A stretch of 64,000 bases of DNA from Thermoactinomyces sp. DSM 45891 (lineage in GTDB: Bacteria; Bacillota; Bacilli; Thermoactinomycetales; Thermoactinomycetaceae): assembly GCF_900119485.1 (NCBI RefSeq), contig NZ_FPJZ01000001.1, positions 62,001-126,000 on the forward strand. Direction: 5' to 3'. Below, in pieces: positions 32,111 to 40,427 of the stretch. The notes under the pieces were generated by a model, which was not told the origin of the DNA, did no database searches, and saw only the letters and a list, made by a program, of their open reading frames with translations. The translations under genes and the position numbers were made by a program. Numbering within the stretch: position 1 is the stretch's first letter; each line of letters begins with the position of its first letter.

Positions 32111-32593
32111 TTAAATTAAGATAAAAAACCATACCAACAGCGCAATTAAAATAATCAGTTTCACCAACATACCACCGATAAAACCAATCAATGTACTGAT
32201 CCCGACAGAGAATGCTTTTTTGAAATCTTGGGTACGAATCCACTCAACCACTAAAACAAAAACGAAAGGACCTACTATAACTCCAAGTGGCCCTAAAAAG
32301 AGCGAGAACACAATTGCTCCAAGAGCCGCTGCCCAAAACGAACCGCTCGATCCACCTGCTTTTTTAGCGGCAATCCCACTAGCAAATTGATCGACCAAAA
32401 AGCTTAACACCATCACGATACTAGTAATGATCCAGAACCATAATCCTAATGCTTGATCGTCCACAAAAAAGTGATACATCGCAAAACCAGCCATCAACAA
32501 AGGGACATCTGGCAAGATTGGAAATATCAAGCCTAAGAACCCCAGAGCAAACAGCGCAATGATAATAATCCATATAATCGTTATCGTTACCAC
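32111..32593 (-). CDS. DUF456 membrane protein
   Basis: The 160-residue protein has about five hydrophobic helices and conserved small-residue motifs (LGFLGLIFPILPDVPLLMAG, FLVDQFASGIAAKKAGGSSG, FLGPLGVIVGPF), the pattern of the uncharacterised DUF456 family. It lies 20 bases after the ynbB-like gene and 28 bases before the GlnR-boxed promoter. Its role is unknown; a position between ynbB and glnR is not the B. subtilis order, so it is an insertion in that backbone. Confidence 0.85.
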   Translation of the reverse strand: MVTITIIWIIIIALFALGFLGLIFPILPDVPLLMAGFAMYHFFVDDQALGLWFWIITSIVMVLSFLVDQFASGIAAKKAGGSSGSFWAAALGAIVFSLFLGPLGVIVGPFVFVLVVEWIRTQDFKKAFSVGISTLIGFIGGMLVKLIILIALLVWFFILI

Positions 32594-32613
32594 ATATATC
32601 CTCCCTATTCCAC

Positions 32614-33885
32614 CTATACTGGAAGCGACCCTGTTGTTTTCATAAGATCTAACGCTTGTAAAATAGCAATCTTTACATGTGAATAAGTAAGTCCACCTTG
32701 CAGAAATGCAATGTATGGCTCACGGAGCGGCCCATCAGCAGATAGCTCAATACTAGCTCCTTGTACAAATGTGCCAGCTGCCATAATAACAGGATCTTGA
32801 TATCCTGGCATCGCTGCCGGAATCGGAGTAATATGAGCATCAACTGGACTCGCACTTTGAATACCTTGGCAAAAAGCAATCAATAGTTCAGCACTCCCTA
32901 ATCGAACTTGCTGAATAATATCCGTTCGCGGTTCATCCCATCTTGGAGTAGTCTGAAAGCCGACCTCTTTTAACATCGCAGAAGCAAATACGACGCCCTT
33001 TAACGCTTCCCCTACTACATGAGGTGCTAAAAACAGTCCTTGGTAGTAATCGCGCTGATACCCATAAGTGGCTCCACCCTCTACCCCTATACCCGGGGCA
33101 ACGAGACGTGAAGCCGCTTTTTCGATGAACTCCGTCTTTCCAACCATGTATCCACCTGATTTTGCCAAGCCCCCACCTGGATTTTTGATGAGTGAACCCG
33201 CTACAATGTCAGCCCCGACATGTGTTGGCTCCAAGTCCTCTACAAACTCCCCATAACAGTTGTCTACAAAAATGACCGCTTGAGGTGCTATTTCACGAAT
33301 TTGTATAATCATATTGCGAATGCGTGCAATGGTAAAAGAAGGTCGATCTGCGTAGCCACGAGAGCGCTGAATAGCAACTACTTTGGTACTCTCACTAACC
33401 GATTTCCTAAATGTGTCCCAGTCGATATCCCCATCCTCTAGCAATGGGATTTCTCGATATCGAATTCCATAGTCCGCCAAGGAGCCTGTCCCATCTTCCT
33501 CCTTACCAATCACTTTATGAAGCGTATCATAAGGGGTTCCAGTAAGATAGATCAACTCTTCCCCTGGGCGCAGATTTCCGTATAAACTGCTTGCAATCGC
33601 ATGTGTACCGGAAATAATGTTGGATCTGACCAATGCCATCTCAGCACCAAACAAATCGGCGAAAATCCGTTCAAACACTTCTCGTCCCACATCATCATAT
33701 CCATATCCTGTAGACGAGTGCAGATGATAATCGCTTACAGCATGTTTACGAAAAGCATCAAGAACGCGCCACTGATGCATATCGACGCGTTCTTCGATTT
33801 GACTAATAATCGGCCCTATCTGCTTTCTTACTTTAGACTGTAATTCCCGAATCCATGTTGCATGTTTTAGCTCCATTATGTACAC
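32614..33885 (-). CDS. YnbB-like PLP enzyme (aluminium-resistance/methionine gamma-lyase family)
   Basis: The 423-residue protein is a fold-type I PLP enzyme: NIISGTHAIASSLYG near the cofactor phosphate, FVDNCYGEFVE with the Asp that contacts the ring, and SLIKNPGGGLAKSGGY with the Lys that would bind PLP. Family members are annotated as aluminium resistance protein or methionine gamma-lyase-like, and the true reaction is uncertain. It lies between hflX and glnR, as in B. subtilis. The ATG at 33876 (MELKHATW) or the ATG at 33885 may start it; neither has a clear ribosome binding site. Confidence 0.82.
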   Translation of the reverse strand: MYIMELKHATWIRELQSKVRKQIGPIISQIEERVDMHQWRVLDAFRKHAVSDYHLHSSTGYGYDDVGREVFERIFADLFGAEMALVRSNIISGTHAIASSLYGNLRPGEELIYLTGTPYDTLHKVIGKEEDGTGSLADYGIRYREIPLLEDGDIDWDTFRKSVSESTKVVAIQRSRGYADRPSFTIARIRNMIIQIREIAPQAVIFVDNCYGEFVEDLEPTHVGADIVAGSLIKNPGGGLAKSGGYMVGKTEFIEKAASRLVAPGIGVEGGATYGYQRDYYQGLFLAPHVVGEALKGVVFASAMLKEVGFQTTPRWDEPRTDIIQQVRLGSAELLIAFCQGIQSASPVDAHITPIPAAMPGYQDPVIMAAGTFVQGASIELSADGPLREPYIAFLQGGLTYSHVKIAILQALDLMKTTGSLPV

Positions 33886-33905
33886 CGTTTCTATTGTGTA
33901 TTTGT

Positions 33906-35264
33906 TTACTTATTACCTAATTGCATCTTCTCTCGCAAATCCTTCGGCAGAGAGCTTACTTTATTCCTCGGGAGACGGTATTGGAAAGAAATCTCTAAAT
34001 CCTCTGTCTCACTATGTAAGATTTCTGCATGACGATATAGCGCAGAAATCCAGTCCCCCTTCTCAACAGAGAATGAAACAGTACCTTTAAAGTCATGTTG
34101 GTAGAGAAGCTCTTCTATTTTTTCTTTTAGGCGCTCCAAATCAGATTGATTAAATGCGGAAACCATCATTCGGTTGCCTTCCCGCTCTTCCAATTCATCC
34201 TGAATCGATCGCTCCGCCATTTGGTCCACTTTATTAAAAACAATAAGTGTCGGGATATGTGCCGCGCCTAATTCCTCAAGAATCCCTTCCACTACCTTCA
34301 TTTGTTCCGATGATTCAGGATGGCTTGCATCCACTACATGTAGTAGCAAATCAGCTTCTGTTACCTGCTCAAGGGTACTCCGAAAAGATGCTACTAATTG
34401 ATGCGGAAGATTGCGGATAAAACCAACAGTATCGGTCAATAAAGCCTCTTGCCCATTTGAAAGATCTAGTTTACGCGATGTCGGATCCAAGGTAGCAAAT
34501 AATTTATCCTCTGCTAACACTTCCGACTCTGTTAAATGATTGAGTAATGTAGACTTCCCTGCATTTGTATAACCAACGAGTGATACTTGCATCACTGCTT
34601 GCTTCTTTCTTCTTGCTTGGTGAAGCCTGCGATGTTTGCGTACTTCTTCTAAGTCATGTTTCAATATATCAATTTGACGTCTGATATGTCTTCGATCCGT
34701 TTCAAGCTTCTTCTCACCAGGGCCTCGGGTCCCAATCCCGCCACCCAGTCTAGATAGCTCTCTTCGTTTACCTACCAGTCTTGGTAGCATATATTGGAGT
34801 TGAGCTAACTCAACTTGAAGACGACCTTCTTTCGTCTGGGCACGCCCTGCAAATATATCGAGGATTAACTGAGTCCGATCAATGACTTTCGCATTGATAA
34901 GCCCCTCTAGATGTTTAATTTGGGAAGGAATTAACTCTTGATCAAAAATGACCAAGTCAACTTCTAGATCCTCTACTAACTGCGCGATCTCTTCTGCTTT
35001 TCCTTTTCCGACCAACCACGCACGATCCTTTCGATCTCGGAACTGAATCACTTGTTCTATTACCTCTGCGTCAGCCGTATCCGCTAGGCTTGCTAATTCT
35101 TCCAAAGAAGAACGAAGCTCCCATTCATGTAACTTAGAGCCACAACTCACAAGTATGGCTCGCTCTCTCTCTACGATTCCTTCGATTGGTATCCATCCTT
35201 CCAACAAACAATGAAATAAGTTAATTATACCATGAGTGAATAGGTGTTTTCTTTTCAACCTCAT
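33906..35264 (-). CDS. hflX: GTPase HflX
   Basis: The protein of up to 452 residues has the N-terminal HflX domain (VDLVIFDQELIPSQIKHLEG and RTQLILDIFAGRAQTKEGRL), the Gly-rich linker GGGIGTRGPGEKKLETDRR, and a G domain with GYTNAGKST, DTVGFIRNLP and NKVD. HflX binds the 50S subunit and splits stalled ribosomes. The first 25 codons are poorly supported and overlap spoVK; a TTG in frame near residue 20 would give a more usual length. It follows spoVK and precedes ynbB, as in Bacillus. Confidence 0.9.
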   Translation of the reverse strand: MRLKRKHLFTHGIINLFHCLLEGWIPIEGIVERERAILVSCGSKLHEWELRSSLEELASLADTADAEVIEQVIQFRDRKDRAWLVGKGKAEEIAQLVEDLEVDLVIFDQELIPSQIKHLEGLINAKVIDRTQLILDIFAGRAQTKEGRLQVELAQLQYMLPRLVGKRRELSRLGGGIGTRGPGEKKLETDRRHIRRQIDILKHDLEEVRKHRRLHQARRKKQAVMQVSLVGYTNAGKSTLLNHLTESEVLAEDKLFATLDPTSRKLDLSNGQEALLTDTVGFIRNLPHQLVASFRSTLEQVTEADLLLHVVDASHPESSEQMKVVEGILEELGAAHIPTLIVFNKVDQMAERSIQDELEEREGNRMMVSAFNQSDLERLKEKIEELLYQHDFKGTVSFSVEKGDWISALYRHAEILHSETEDLEISFQYRLPRNKVSSLPKDLREKMQLGNK

Positions 35265-36186
35265 CTAACTGAAAGTCATCTGAACGCAAGGTCATTAAGT
35301 CGTTTCGATTTGCATAAGGCATTTGTAACAACCGAACAGCATGTTGGCGAACAGCCTGTTCAATCGAATTACGTATATAGCGAGCATTCCCAAAAGGACG
35401 ATCTAAACGCTCCATTTCTCGTTGAACATGACTTCGCAACTTCTCTTTTGCCGCAACGGAAAGGCGGTATTGTCTCTCAGTTGTCATACATTCAGCAATT
35501 TCGAGTAGTTGTTGAATTGGAAAGTCAGAAAACTCGAGCTGAACAGGAAACCGAGAAGGCAAACCAGGGTTGGAGCTTAAAAAATTACTCATTTCCCATG
35601 AGTACCCCGCTAAAATTAAGATAAAATCATTCTTATGGTCCTCCATGGCTTTTACAAGAGTATCAATCGCTTCTTTTCCAAAATCTTTTTCCCCACCACG
35701 AGCTAATGAATACGCTTCGTCAATAAAAAGAATTCCACCAAGTGCTTTATTTACATGCTCTCTTGTCTTCTGAGCAGTATGTCCGATATACTCCCCTACT
35801 AAATCAGCTCTCTCCACCTCTACTAAATGACCTTTTGACAACATCCCCATCTCACGAAACAAACTACTCATAATTCTCGCTACCGTTGTCTTACCCGTTC
35901 CGGGGTTCCCAGTAAAGACCATATGGAGAACCTGCTGTTCGCTACTTAATCCAGCAGCCTGCCTTCTTTTACCGATTTCCAACCATGCATATATTTCTTT
36001 TACGAATGCCTTCACCTGGGTTAATCCTACTAATTGATCCAGTTGGTCAAAACATTTCTTTAAACCGACAGGCGTTTCCTCTTGCCAAGCAGGAAGGGAA
36101 CAGATAGCAGCGCTCTGTTTTCGATCAAACACGATTTGGATTCGATGTTTCTCATCTTGCACCTCAAGGACTCTCCTGCTCATGAA
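35221..36186 (-). CDS. spoVK: Stage V sporulation protein K, AAA ATPase
   Basis: The 321-residue AAA protein has the CbxX/CfqX-type segment LDQLVGLTQVKAFVKEIYAW, Walker A GNPGTGKTTVARI, Walker B LFIDEAYSLA and the sensor region AGYSWEMSNFLSSNPGLPSR. GAGGTG precedes ATG 36186, giving the same length as SpoVK of B. subtilis; the longer frame to 36279 would run toward hfq. SpoVK is made in the mother cell and is needed for spore maturation. It is direct evidence that the organism sporulates. Confidence 0.92.
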   Translation of the reverse strand, partial: FMSRRVLEVQDEKHRIQIVFDRKQSAAICSLPAWQEETPVGLKKCFDQLDQLVGLTQVKAFVKEIYAWLEIGKRRQAAGLSSEQQVLHMVFTGNPGTGKTTVARIMSSLFREMGMLSKGHLVEVERADLVGEYIGHTAQKTREHVNKALGGILFIDEAYSLARGGEKDFGKEAIDTLVKAMEDHKNDFILILAGYSWEMSNFLSSNPGLPSRFPVQLEFSDFPIQQLLEIAECMTTERQYRLSVAAKEKLRSHVQREMERLDRPFGNARYIRNSIEQAVRQHAVRLLQMPYANRNDLMTLRSDDFQLDEVEKKTPIHSWYN

Positions 36187-36257
36187 GTTCACCTCATCTG
36201 GGCTATTTGTTCTGTCTATATATACGCATATGCCCATTTTTTGGTGATAATAGAAAA

Positions 36258-36286
36258 AAGCCAAGTGATAATTTCTCACTTGACTT
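36258..36286 (-). terminator. hfq terminator
   Basis: A stem of 11 bp with one G-U pair (36276-36286 with 36258-36268) is followed on the minus strand by TTTTTT and overlaps the hfq stop. Confidence 0.75.
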
Positions 36287-36524
36287 CTACTTCTTTATCT
36301 TCTTGGGACATAAGAGATACAGGACGCGCTGGTGTAAACGTAGAGATCGCATGCTTATAAACCATTTGTTGTTTACCTTCACTATCGATTACAATCGTAA
36401 AGTTATCAAAACCTCTAATGACACCTCTTAATTGAAATCCATTCATCAAATAAATGGTTACAGGTACTGATTCTTTTCGAATCTGATTCAAAAATGTATC
36501 TTGGATATTAATGGCTTGTTTCAA
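36276..36524 (-). CDS. hfq: RNA chaperone Hfq
   Basis: The 82-residue Sm-fold protein has IQDTFLNQIRKESVPVTIYL (Sm1) and VYKHAISTFTPARPVSL (Sm2 with the H-A-I-S pattern; the usual form is YKHAIS). Hfq forms a hexamer that binds small RNAs. A short acidic tail (SQEDKEVEVK) extends it slightly beyond the B. subtilis protein. It lies 33 bases after miaA, the conserved order. Confidence 0.94.
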   Translation of the reverse strand: MKQAINIQDTFLNQIRKESVPVTIYLMNGFQLRGVIRGFDNFTIVIDSEGKQQMVYKHAISTFTPARPVSLMSQEDKEVEVK

Positions 36525-36557
36525 AGTAAGTACCTCCTATGTTTATCAGTCAGGTAT

Positions 36558-37487
36558 TTATTCTCTGTACTCTGGAAACTTTCCTGCCACTTGCTCTTTA
36601 ATTTCTTCAAAGATTCCTTTTTTCATTACATCATACCAAAGAATCTCACTTGATCGCCTAAACCATGAGAGTTGCCGTTTCGCATAATTACGAGATCCCT
36701 TTTTAATCTGTTCAACAGCAGCATCCAAAGACCATTCTCCATCTAAATACCGATAAATCTCCTTGTAGCCGATCGCATGCATCGAAGTAGCGGCCCTTTG
36801 GTACCCCTTTTGACGCAACATTTGTACCTCTTCTACAAGTCCTTGCTTTATCATCAAATCAACACGCCGATTAATTCGCTCATACAATAAATCCCGGGGC
36901 ATCGTTAGACCAATCCATAAGGAGCGGTACGGCGACTCTCCCTTTTTACTTAGTTGCGAGATCGAATGACCTGTCTGTTCATACACTTCTAATGCCCGGA
37001 TTAACCGTTTCTGATCATTTGGATGTAATTTCTCTGCAGATCTCATGTCTACTTCTTGTAAACGTCTATGCAGAGCTTCATTTCCTGCTTGTTCTGCCAA
37101 CTCTCTTAATTCTTGTCTCAAACTTGGATTTTCTTTCACGTCCGGCATGAGATAGTTATGGGTAACCGAATCCACGTATAAACCCGTTCCACCTACTAAA
37201 ATCGGGAGGTGGGATCGCTCAGTAACTTCGGCAATCGATTCCCGAGCAACTTTCTGAAACTCCTGCACTGAAAACGAATAGTCGGGATCATATAAATCAA
37301 TGAGATGATGAGGAATGAGTCCTCTTTCTTCTTGCGATACTTTTGCTGTTCCAATATCCATATAGCGGTACACTTGCATCGAGTCCCCCGATATGATTTC
37401 TCCGTGAAACTCTTGAGCTAATTCCAAACTTAAGGCTGTTTTCCCTACAGCAGTAGGGCCAACAATTACCAACAAATTAGGCTTCAT
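36558..37487 (-). CDS. miaA: tRNA dimethylallyltransferase
   Basis: The 309-residue enzyme has VGPTAVGKTALSLEL (P-loop), GEIISGDSMQVYRYMDIGTA, LVGGTGLYVDS and the C-terminal RNYAKRQLSWFRR, all MiaA motifs. It adds the dimethylallyl group to A37 of tRNAs reading UNN codons, the substrate later methylthiolated by MiaB, which is also in the window. It lies 12 bases downstream of the GNAT gene. Confidence 0.95.
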   Translation of the reverse strand: MKPNLLVIVGPTAVGKTALSLELAQEFHGEIISGDSMQVYRYMDIGTAKVSQEERGLIPHHLIDLYDPDYSFSVQEFQKVARESIAEVTERSHLPILVGGTGLYVDSVTHNYLMPDVKENPSLRQELRELAEQAGNEALHRRLQEVDMRSAEKLHPNDQKRLIRALEVYEQTGHSISQLSKKGESPYRSLWIGLTMPRDLLYERINRRVDLMIKQGLVEEVQMLRQKGYQRAATSMHAIGYKEIYRYLDGEWSLDAAVEQIKKGSRNYAKRQLSWFRRSSEILWYDVMKKGIFEEIKEQVAGKFPEYRE

Positions 37488-37499
37488 CGTACTACACTC

Positions 37500-38177
37500 C
37501 TAATCTAACCTCATTAACTTTTGACATTCTTCAAGTGCTTTTACAGGAATCTGATTGATTTCTTGGTATTTCTTCTTAAATATTTCCTCGATCACCATTC
37601 CAATTTCATCATGATGAGTCGTTCCATCATACTGTTTCAGAAGCAAATGTAGCGGAACAGGTTGATCGCCTTGTTTTAATGGCGGCTGTAGATATTTAAT
37701 ACTTTTCAGATTCGTAAATTGATTCTTTTCAAAAAAGCGATTTCTCCGCGCGCAGTTCCGTTTCTCAAGCTCTGTATGTGCAAATTCTTCTTTTTCAGTC
37801 TCTAGTACAATTCCTTTTAAAAATTGGTACCCTGCTCTTTTTGCATCATCCATCAGAATTGCCTCTATTTTATTTAGAGTCATACTGCCGATTCCACGAC
37901 TTCTTATGTGTGGATTCGTTGCGAGGTATACTACAAAACCCATATTCAATTTAGAGAAATAATGGGCAGTAGCAAGAGAACAAATTTCAATCTCATTTTG
38001 ATACCCTACTAGAAATGTATATGAGTCTGGAAAGGAAGATTTCTGGCTTAATAAGCCTCTGTAAAACACATCGTGCGACTCTCTCACTTCATCAGGGAAT
38101 GATTGATCATAAATCTCTAATGCTTTTTGAATAAAGACTTGATCTTCGGATGTGAGTTCTCTCCATGTTATATCCAC
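37500..38177 (-). CDS. GNAT-family acetyltransferase-like protein
   Basis: The 225-residue protein has the acetyl-CoA-binding pyrophosphate loop NPHIRSRGIGSMTLNKIE after a beta strand (NMGFVVYLAT), and RRNRFFEKNQFTNLKS, the usual C-terminal GNAT strand. A C-terminal helical extension of about 60 residues follows. The substrate cannot be inferred. It is upstream of miaA in the same direction and probably co-transcribed with it; it is not part of the B. subtilis order. Confidence 0.75.
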   Translation of the reverse strand: MDITWRELTSEDQVFIQKALEIYDQSFPDEVRESHDVFYRGLLSQKSSFPDSYTFLVGYQNEIEICSLATAHYFSKLNMGFVVYLATNPHIRSRGIGSMTLNKIEAILMDDAKRAGYQFLKGIVLETEKEEFAHTELEKRNCARRNRFFEKNQFTNLKSIKYLQPPLKQGDQPVPLHLLLKQYDGTTHHDEIGMVIEEIFKKKYQEINQIPVKALEECQKLMRLD

Positions 38178-38234
38178 TTTGGACTTTTGAACTCCTTATT
38201 TTTTTATTTTTGTTTGTGAAGCAAACTTGTCTAA

Positions 38235-39029
38235 CTAAAAAACTGATGTTACATGAGATTTTCGTATAACTCCCCAAGCAAATTGCGAAGATTCTTTTAC
38301 AATCGTAAATCCTAATCGCTCGAACTCCCCACTGCCTGGTCTCTCTTTTAGCATAACCAACCGCCTAGCCGTTCGAACAGCGTGTTGTACCGATTCTGAA
38401 TCGAGTGGTACAGGATTCGCAAGCGGCTTTAATACCTGCATTGCGGAAGAAGTCTTAATAGTCGAGCGAAACATCGGATCAAAGATAACCACATCAAAGG
38501 AATCACCTTTCATACCTGCAAGAGTTTCGCGATAATCTTGATTCATCACTTCCACTCTTCTCATCGCAGCATCTAACCGGGTTCGATTCGTAATTGTGGT
38601 CTTAAGACCTTGTCTTACCATCTGCGCTAAAACGGGTTGCGACTCCAAACCAACCACTCGCCCGGAATCACCAACTGCATAGCTTGCCACAATCGCATCA
38701 GAAGCCATACCCAAAGTACAGTCGAGAACGTGGTCCCCTGGTCGTAGCTCTGCAAACTTCACCAATGAATCAGATTCGCCACGAGCTAGATTTTTTATTC
38801 TGAGTGCTGAGGTATTTGGATGGAAATGAAATGAATGGCCGTCTTTTCGCTCATAGCGCCAGCCTTTTTTCGTTACTAAAATCACTTCATCTCTATCTAC
38901 CTGGTCAAATAAACCGGGGAGCGATAAGCGATGTCGTTCTTTATACGGAACAGCTAACTCTCTCGCTAACTGCGTCGCCTCTTCTACTAGTACATCGTCT
39001 GGGTGAAAAGAAGTGCTTACAAATAATAT
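38235..39029 (-). CDS. Class I SAM-dependent methyltransferase with a non-standard start
   Basis: The C-terminal 216 residues are a Rossmann methyltransferase: DHVLDCTLGMASDAIVASYA (SAM loop), GRVVGLESQPVLAQMVRQGL and DSFDVVIFDPMFRS. The first ATG-like start in that part is a GTG at 38885 (VILVTKKGW), but the frame is open and clearly coding upstream: FVSTSFHPDDVLVEEATQLA and LAVPYKERHRLSLPGLFDQV form the beta-rich N-domain typical of this family. No ATG, GTG or TTG exists between TGA at 39036-39038 and that region; the best candidates are ATA at 39029 or an internal start. The protein may use a rare start or carry a 5' mutation. Substrate unknown; RNA is likely by family. Confidence 0.7.
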   Translation of the reverse strand: MLFVSTSFHPDDVLVEEATQLARELAVPYKERHRLSLPGLFDQVDRDEVILVTKKGWRYERKDGHSFHFHPNTSALRIKNLARGESDSLVKFAELRPGDHVLDCTLGMASDAIVASYAVGDSGRVVGLESQPVLAQMVRQGLKTTITNRTRLDAAMRRVEVMNQDYRETLAGMKGDSFDVVIFDPMFRSTIKTSSAMQVLKPLANPVPLDSESVQHAVRTARRLVMLKERPGSGEFERLGFTIVKESSQFAWGVIRKSHVTSVF

Positions 39030-39163
39030 TTTACATCACTCGCTTCGATAATAAGGGTTTTATAGTGTTTTTTATCTTTTTGAAAGTATACACGAATACC
39101 GGTCTTCTATCCAATCAACCTGTTATTTTCTTTACTTCGAGGGAAGCGAAAAATTCATACAAA

Positions 39164-39196
39164 AACCACCTCTAATAAAATTTTTCAGAAGTGGTT
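39164..39196 (-). terminator. Terminator of the ADP-ribosyltransferase gene
   Basis: A 10-bp stem with one mismatch (39164-39173 with 39187-39196) is followed on the minus strand by T-rich sequence and lies 13 bases after the stop. Confidence 0.65.
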
Positions 39197-39208
39197 TGGT
39201 TTTACTCC

Positions 39209-40078
39209 TTATTTTGATAAAGATGGTAGACGATCTTCAAACATTTTGTTATCAAGAGAACGTTTCTCTCTATAATTAGATGGTATATCTAAAATATCAA
39301 TATCTACCAATACATATTCTCTATCTCTTTCGATCGTTTTTCCTTCCTCGTCTTTTTCACTTATTTTTTCAGTTACTGGCGATATATTGGTAACTTTATA
39401 TGTTCGATTTCTCGGTAAAAGCAACTCCATTTCGTCAGGAAAATTACTTAAAGGTGCTAAATACATAGCTGGAACACCTTGAGGAACATGAATTTTCATT
39501 AAGATAGGTAACTCACTAAACCCACTTGCTGCATCTTTAATAATACTCGTACTCATATATGCTGGATCTTTTTTCATTTTTCCTTGAAACAAAGTTTTGA
39601 ACCCTTCAAAACCATCCATATTTATCTTAGAATCCTCGTTAATTAGATCACCATTTTGCATCCCAAATGCTCGCTCACTCACTCGGCGATATACAATCGT
39701 ATCTTGATAAAGCCTTGTCCTAGAAAAAGCCTTGTCCATATGTTTAATGCTTTTTTCAATTTTTGCTTGATCTAGACCCTCAAAAAAGTCAGAGCGAAGG
39801 TAACTATTGATAGAACTATAGTCTGCCATAGTATACCCTCTTACTATATCTTTTTCTACTTGAGGGGCAAGTTTATTCCACAGGTTAAATAGTTCGTTTC
39901 CCCACTCATCAGCTTCTGACTTACATTCTAGACTAAACTCCAATGGTCTTTTAGAAAGACACTGTTTAGTAGTCGCCTCTACTTTTGACTGTGCAGAAAC
40001 ATGGATAGGAATTACGATTGAAGATACCATGAATATACTCATGCATACACTCAATATTCGTTTGCTTTTCAACATCAT
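39209..40078 (-). CDS. Secreted arginine-type mono-ADP-ribosyltransferase
   Basis: The 289-residue protein has a signal peptide (about 1-29, IVIPIHVSAQS) and one ADP-ribosylating-exoenzyme domain. The R-S-E motifs are visible: Arg in TIVYRRVSE (131-132), STS at 176-178 in PAYMSTSII, and E-x-E at 216-218 in FPDEMELLLPRN. The ExE form indicates transfer to arginine, not the QxE of C3-type Rho toxins. The upstream helical part (WNKLAPQVEKDIVRGYTMAD, SSINSYLRSDFF) is the usual N-lobe. No translocation or binding domain is present, so delivery would need another factor. A cytoplasmic protein of insects, amoebae or other bacteria could be the target. It lies alone between the methyltransferase and mutL. 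Confidence 0.85.
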   Translation of the reverse strand: MMLKSKRILSVCMSIFMVSSIVIPIHVSAQSKVEATTKQCLSKRPLEFSLECKSEADEWGNELFNLWNKLAPQVEKDIVRGYTMADYSSINSYLRSDFFEGLDQAKIEKSIKHMDKAFSRTRLYQDTIVYRRVSERAFGMQNGDLINEDSKINMDGFEGFKTLFQGKMKKDPAYMSTSIIKDAASGFSELPILMKIHVPQGVPAMYLAPLSNFPDEMELLLPRNRTYKVTNISPVTEKISEKDEEGKTIERDREYVLVDIDILDIPSNYREKRSLDNKMFEDRLPSLSK

Positions 40079-40427
40079 ATTATCTCGTTGCCTTTATTTT
40101 ATAATATTCTTAAAAACATGTAAAACCGTTTATTTTCGGATACATTGAATACAAATACCGGCAACTCTCTCCCCCTTTTAAGTAGACTTGTAATATAATC
40201 ATTTGATATAAAGATGTTTTTCTCAATTCATTATATTACTGTGGTAATAGTATCACTAATCCCTATAAATTACTATATACATATAATTGAATATCTCTAC
40301 TTCACTACCTTTTGCTTCTGTTTTGCAATTTGTCTGCAACGCCCCTTTTATTCACCTGATTCTCCTTCGACAGCTTCTAAAAAGCTCAGATTTATCAGGT
40401 GAATAAAAGTGACTGGAACACTTGTTA
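40079..40427. other. Gap between mutL and the ADP-ribosyltransferase gene, with a long hairpin
   Basis: A 15-bp perfect stem (40345-40359 with 40395-40409) closes a 35-base loop that holds a second small hairpin (agcttctaaaaagct). It lies 19 bases downstream of the mutL stop and probably terminates mutSL. The rest is AT-rich upstream DNA of the toxin gene with no clear gene. Confidence 0.55.

Noticed and set aside
40214..40402. 62-codon plus-strand ORF upstream of the ADP-ribosyltransferase gene
   Set aside because: The product is a random hydrophobic translation of AT-rich intergenic DNA and crosses the mutL hairpin.
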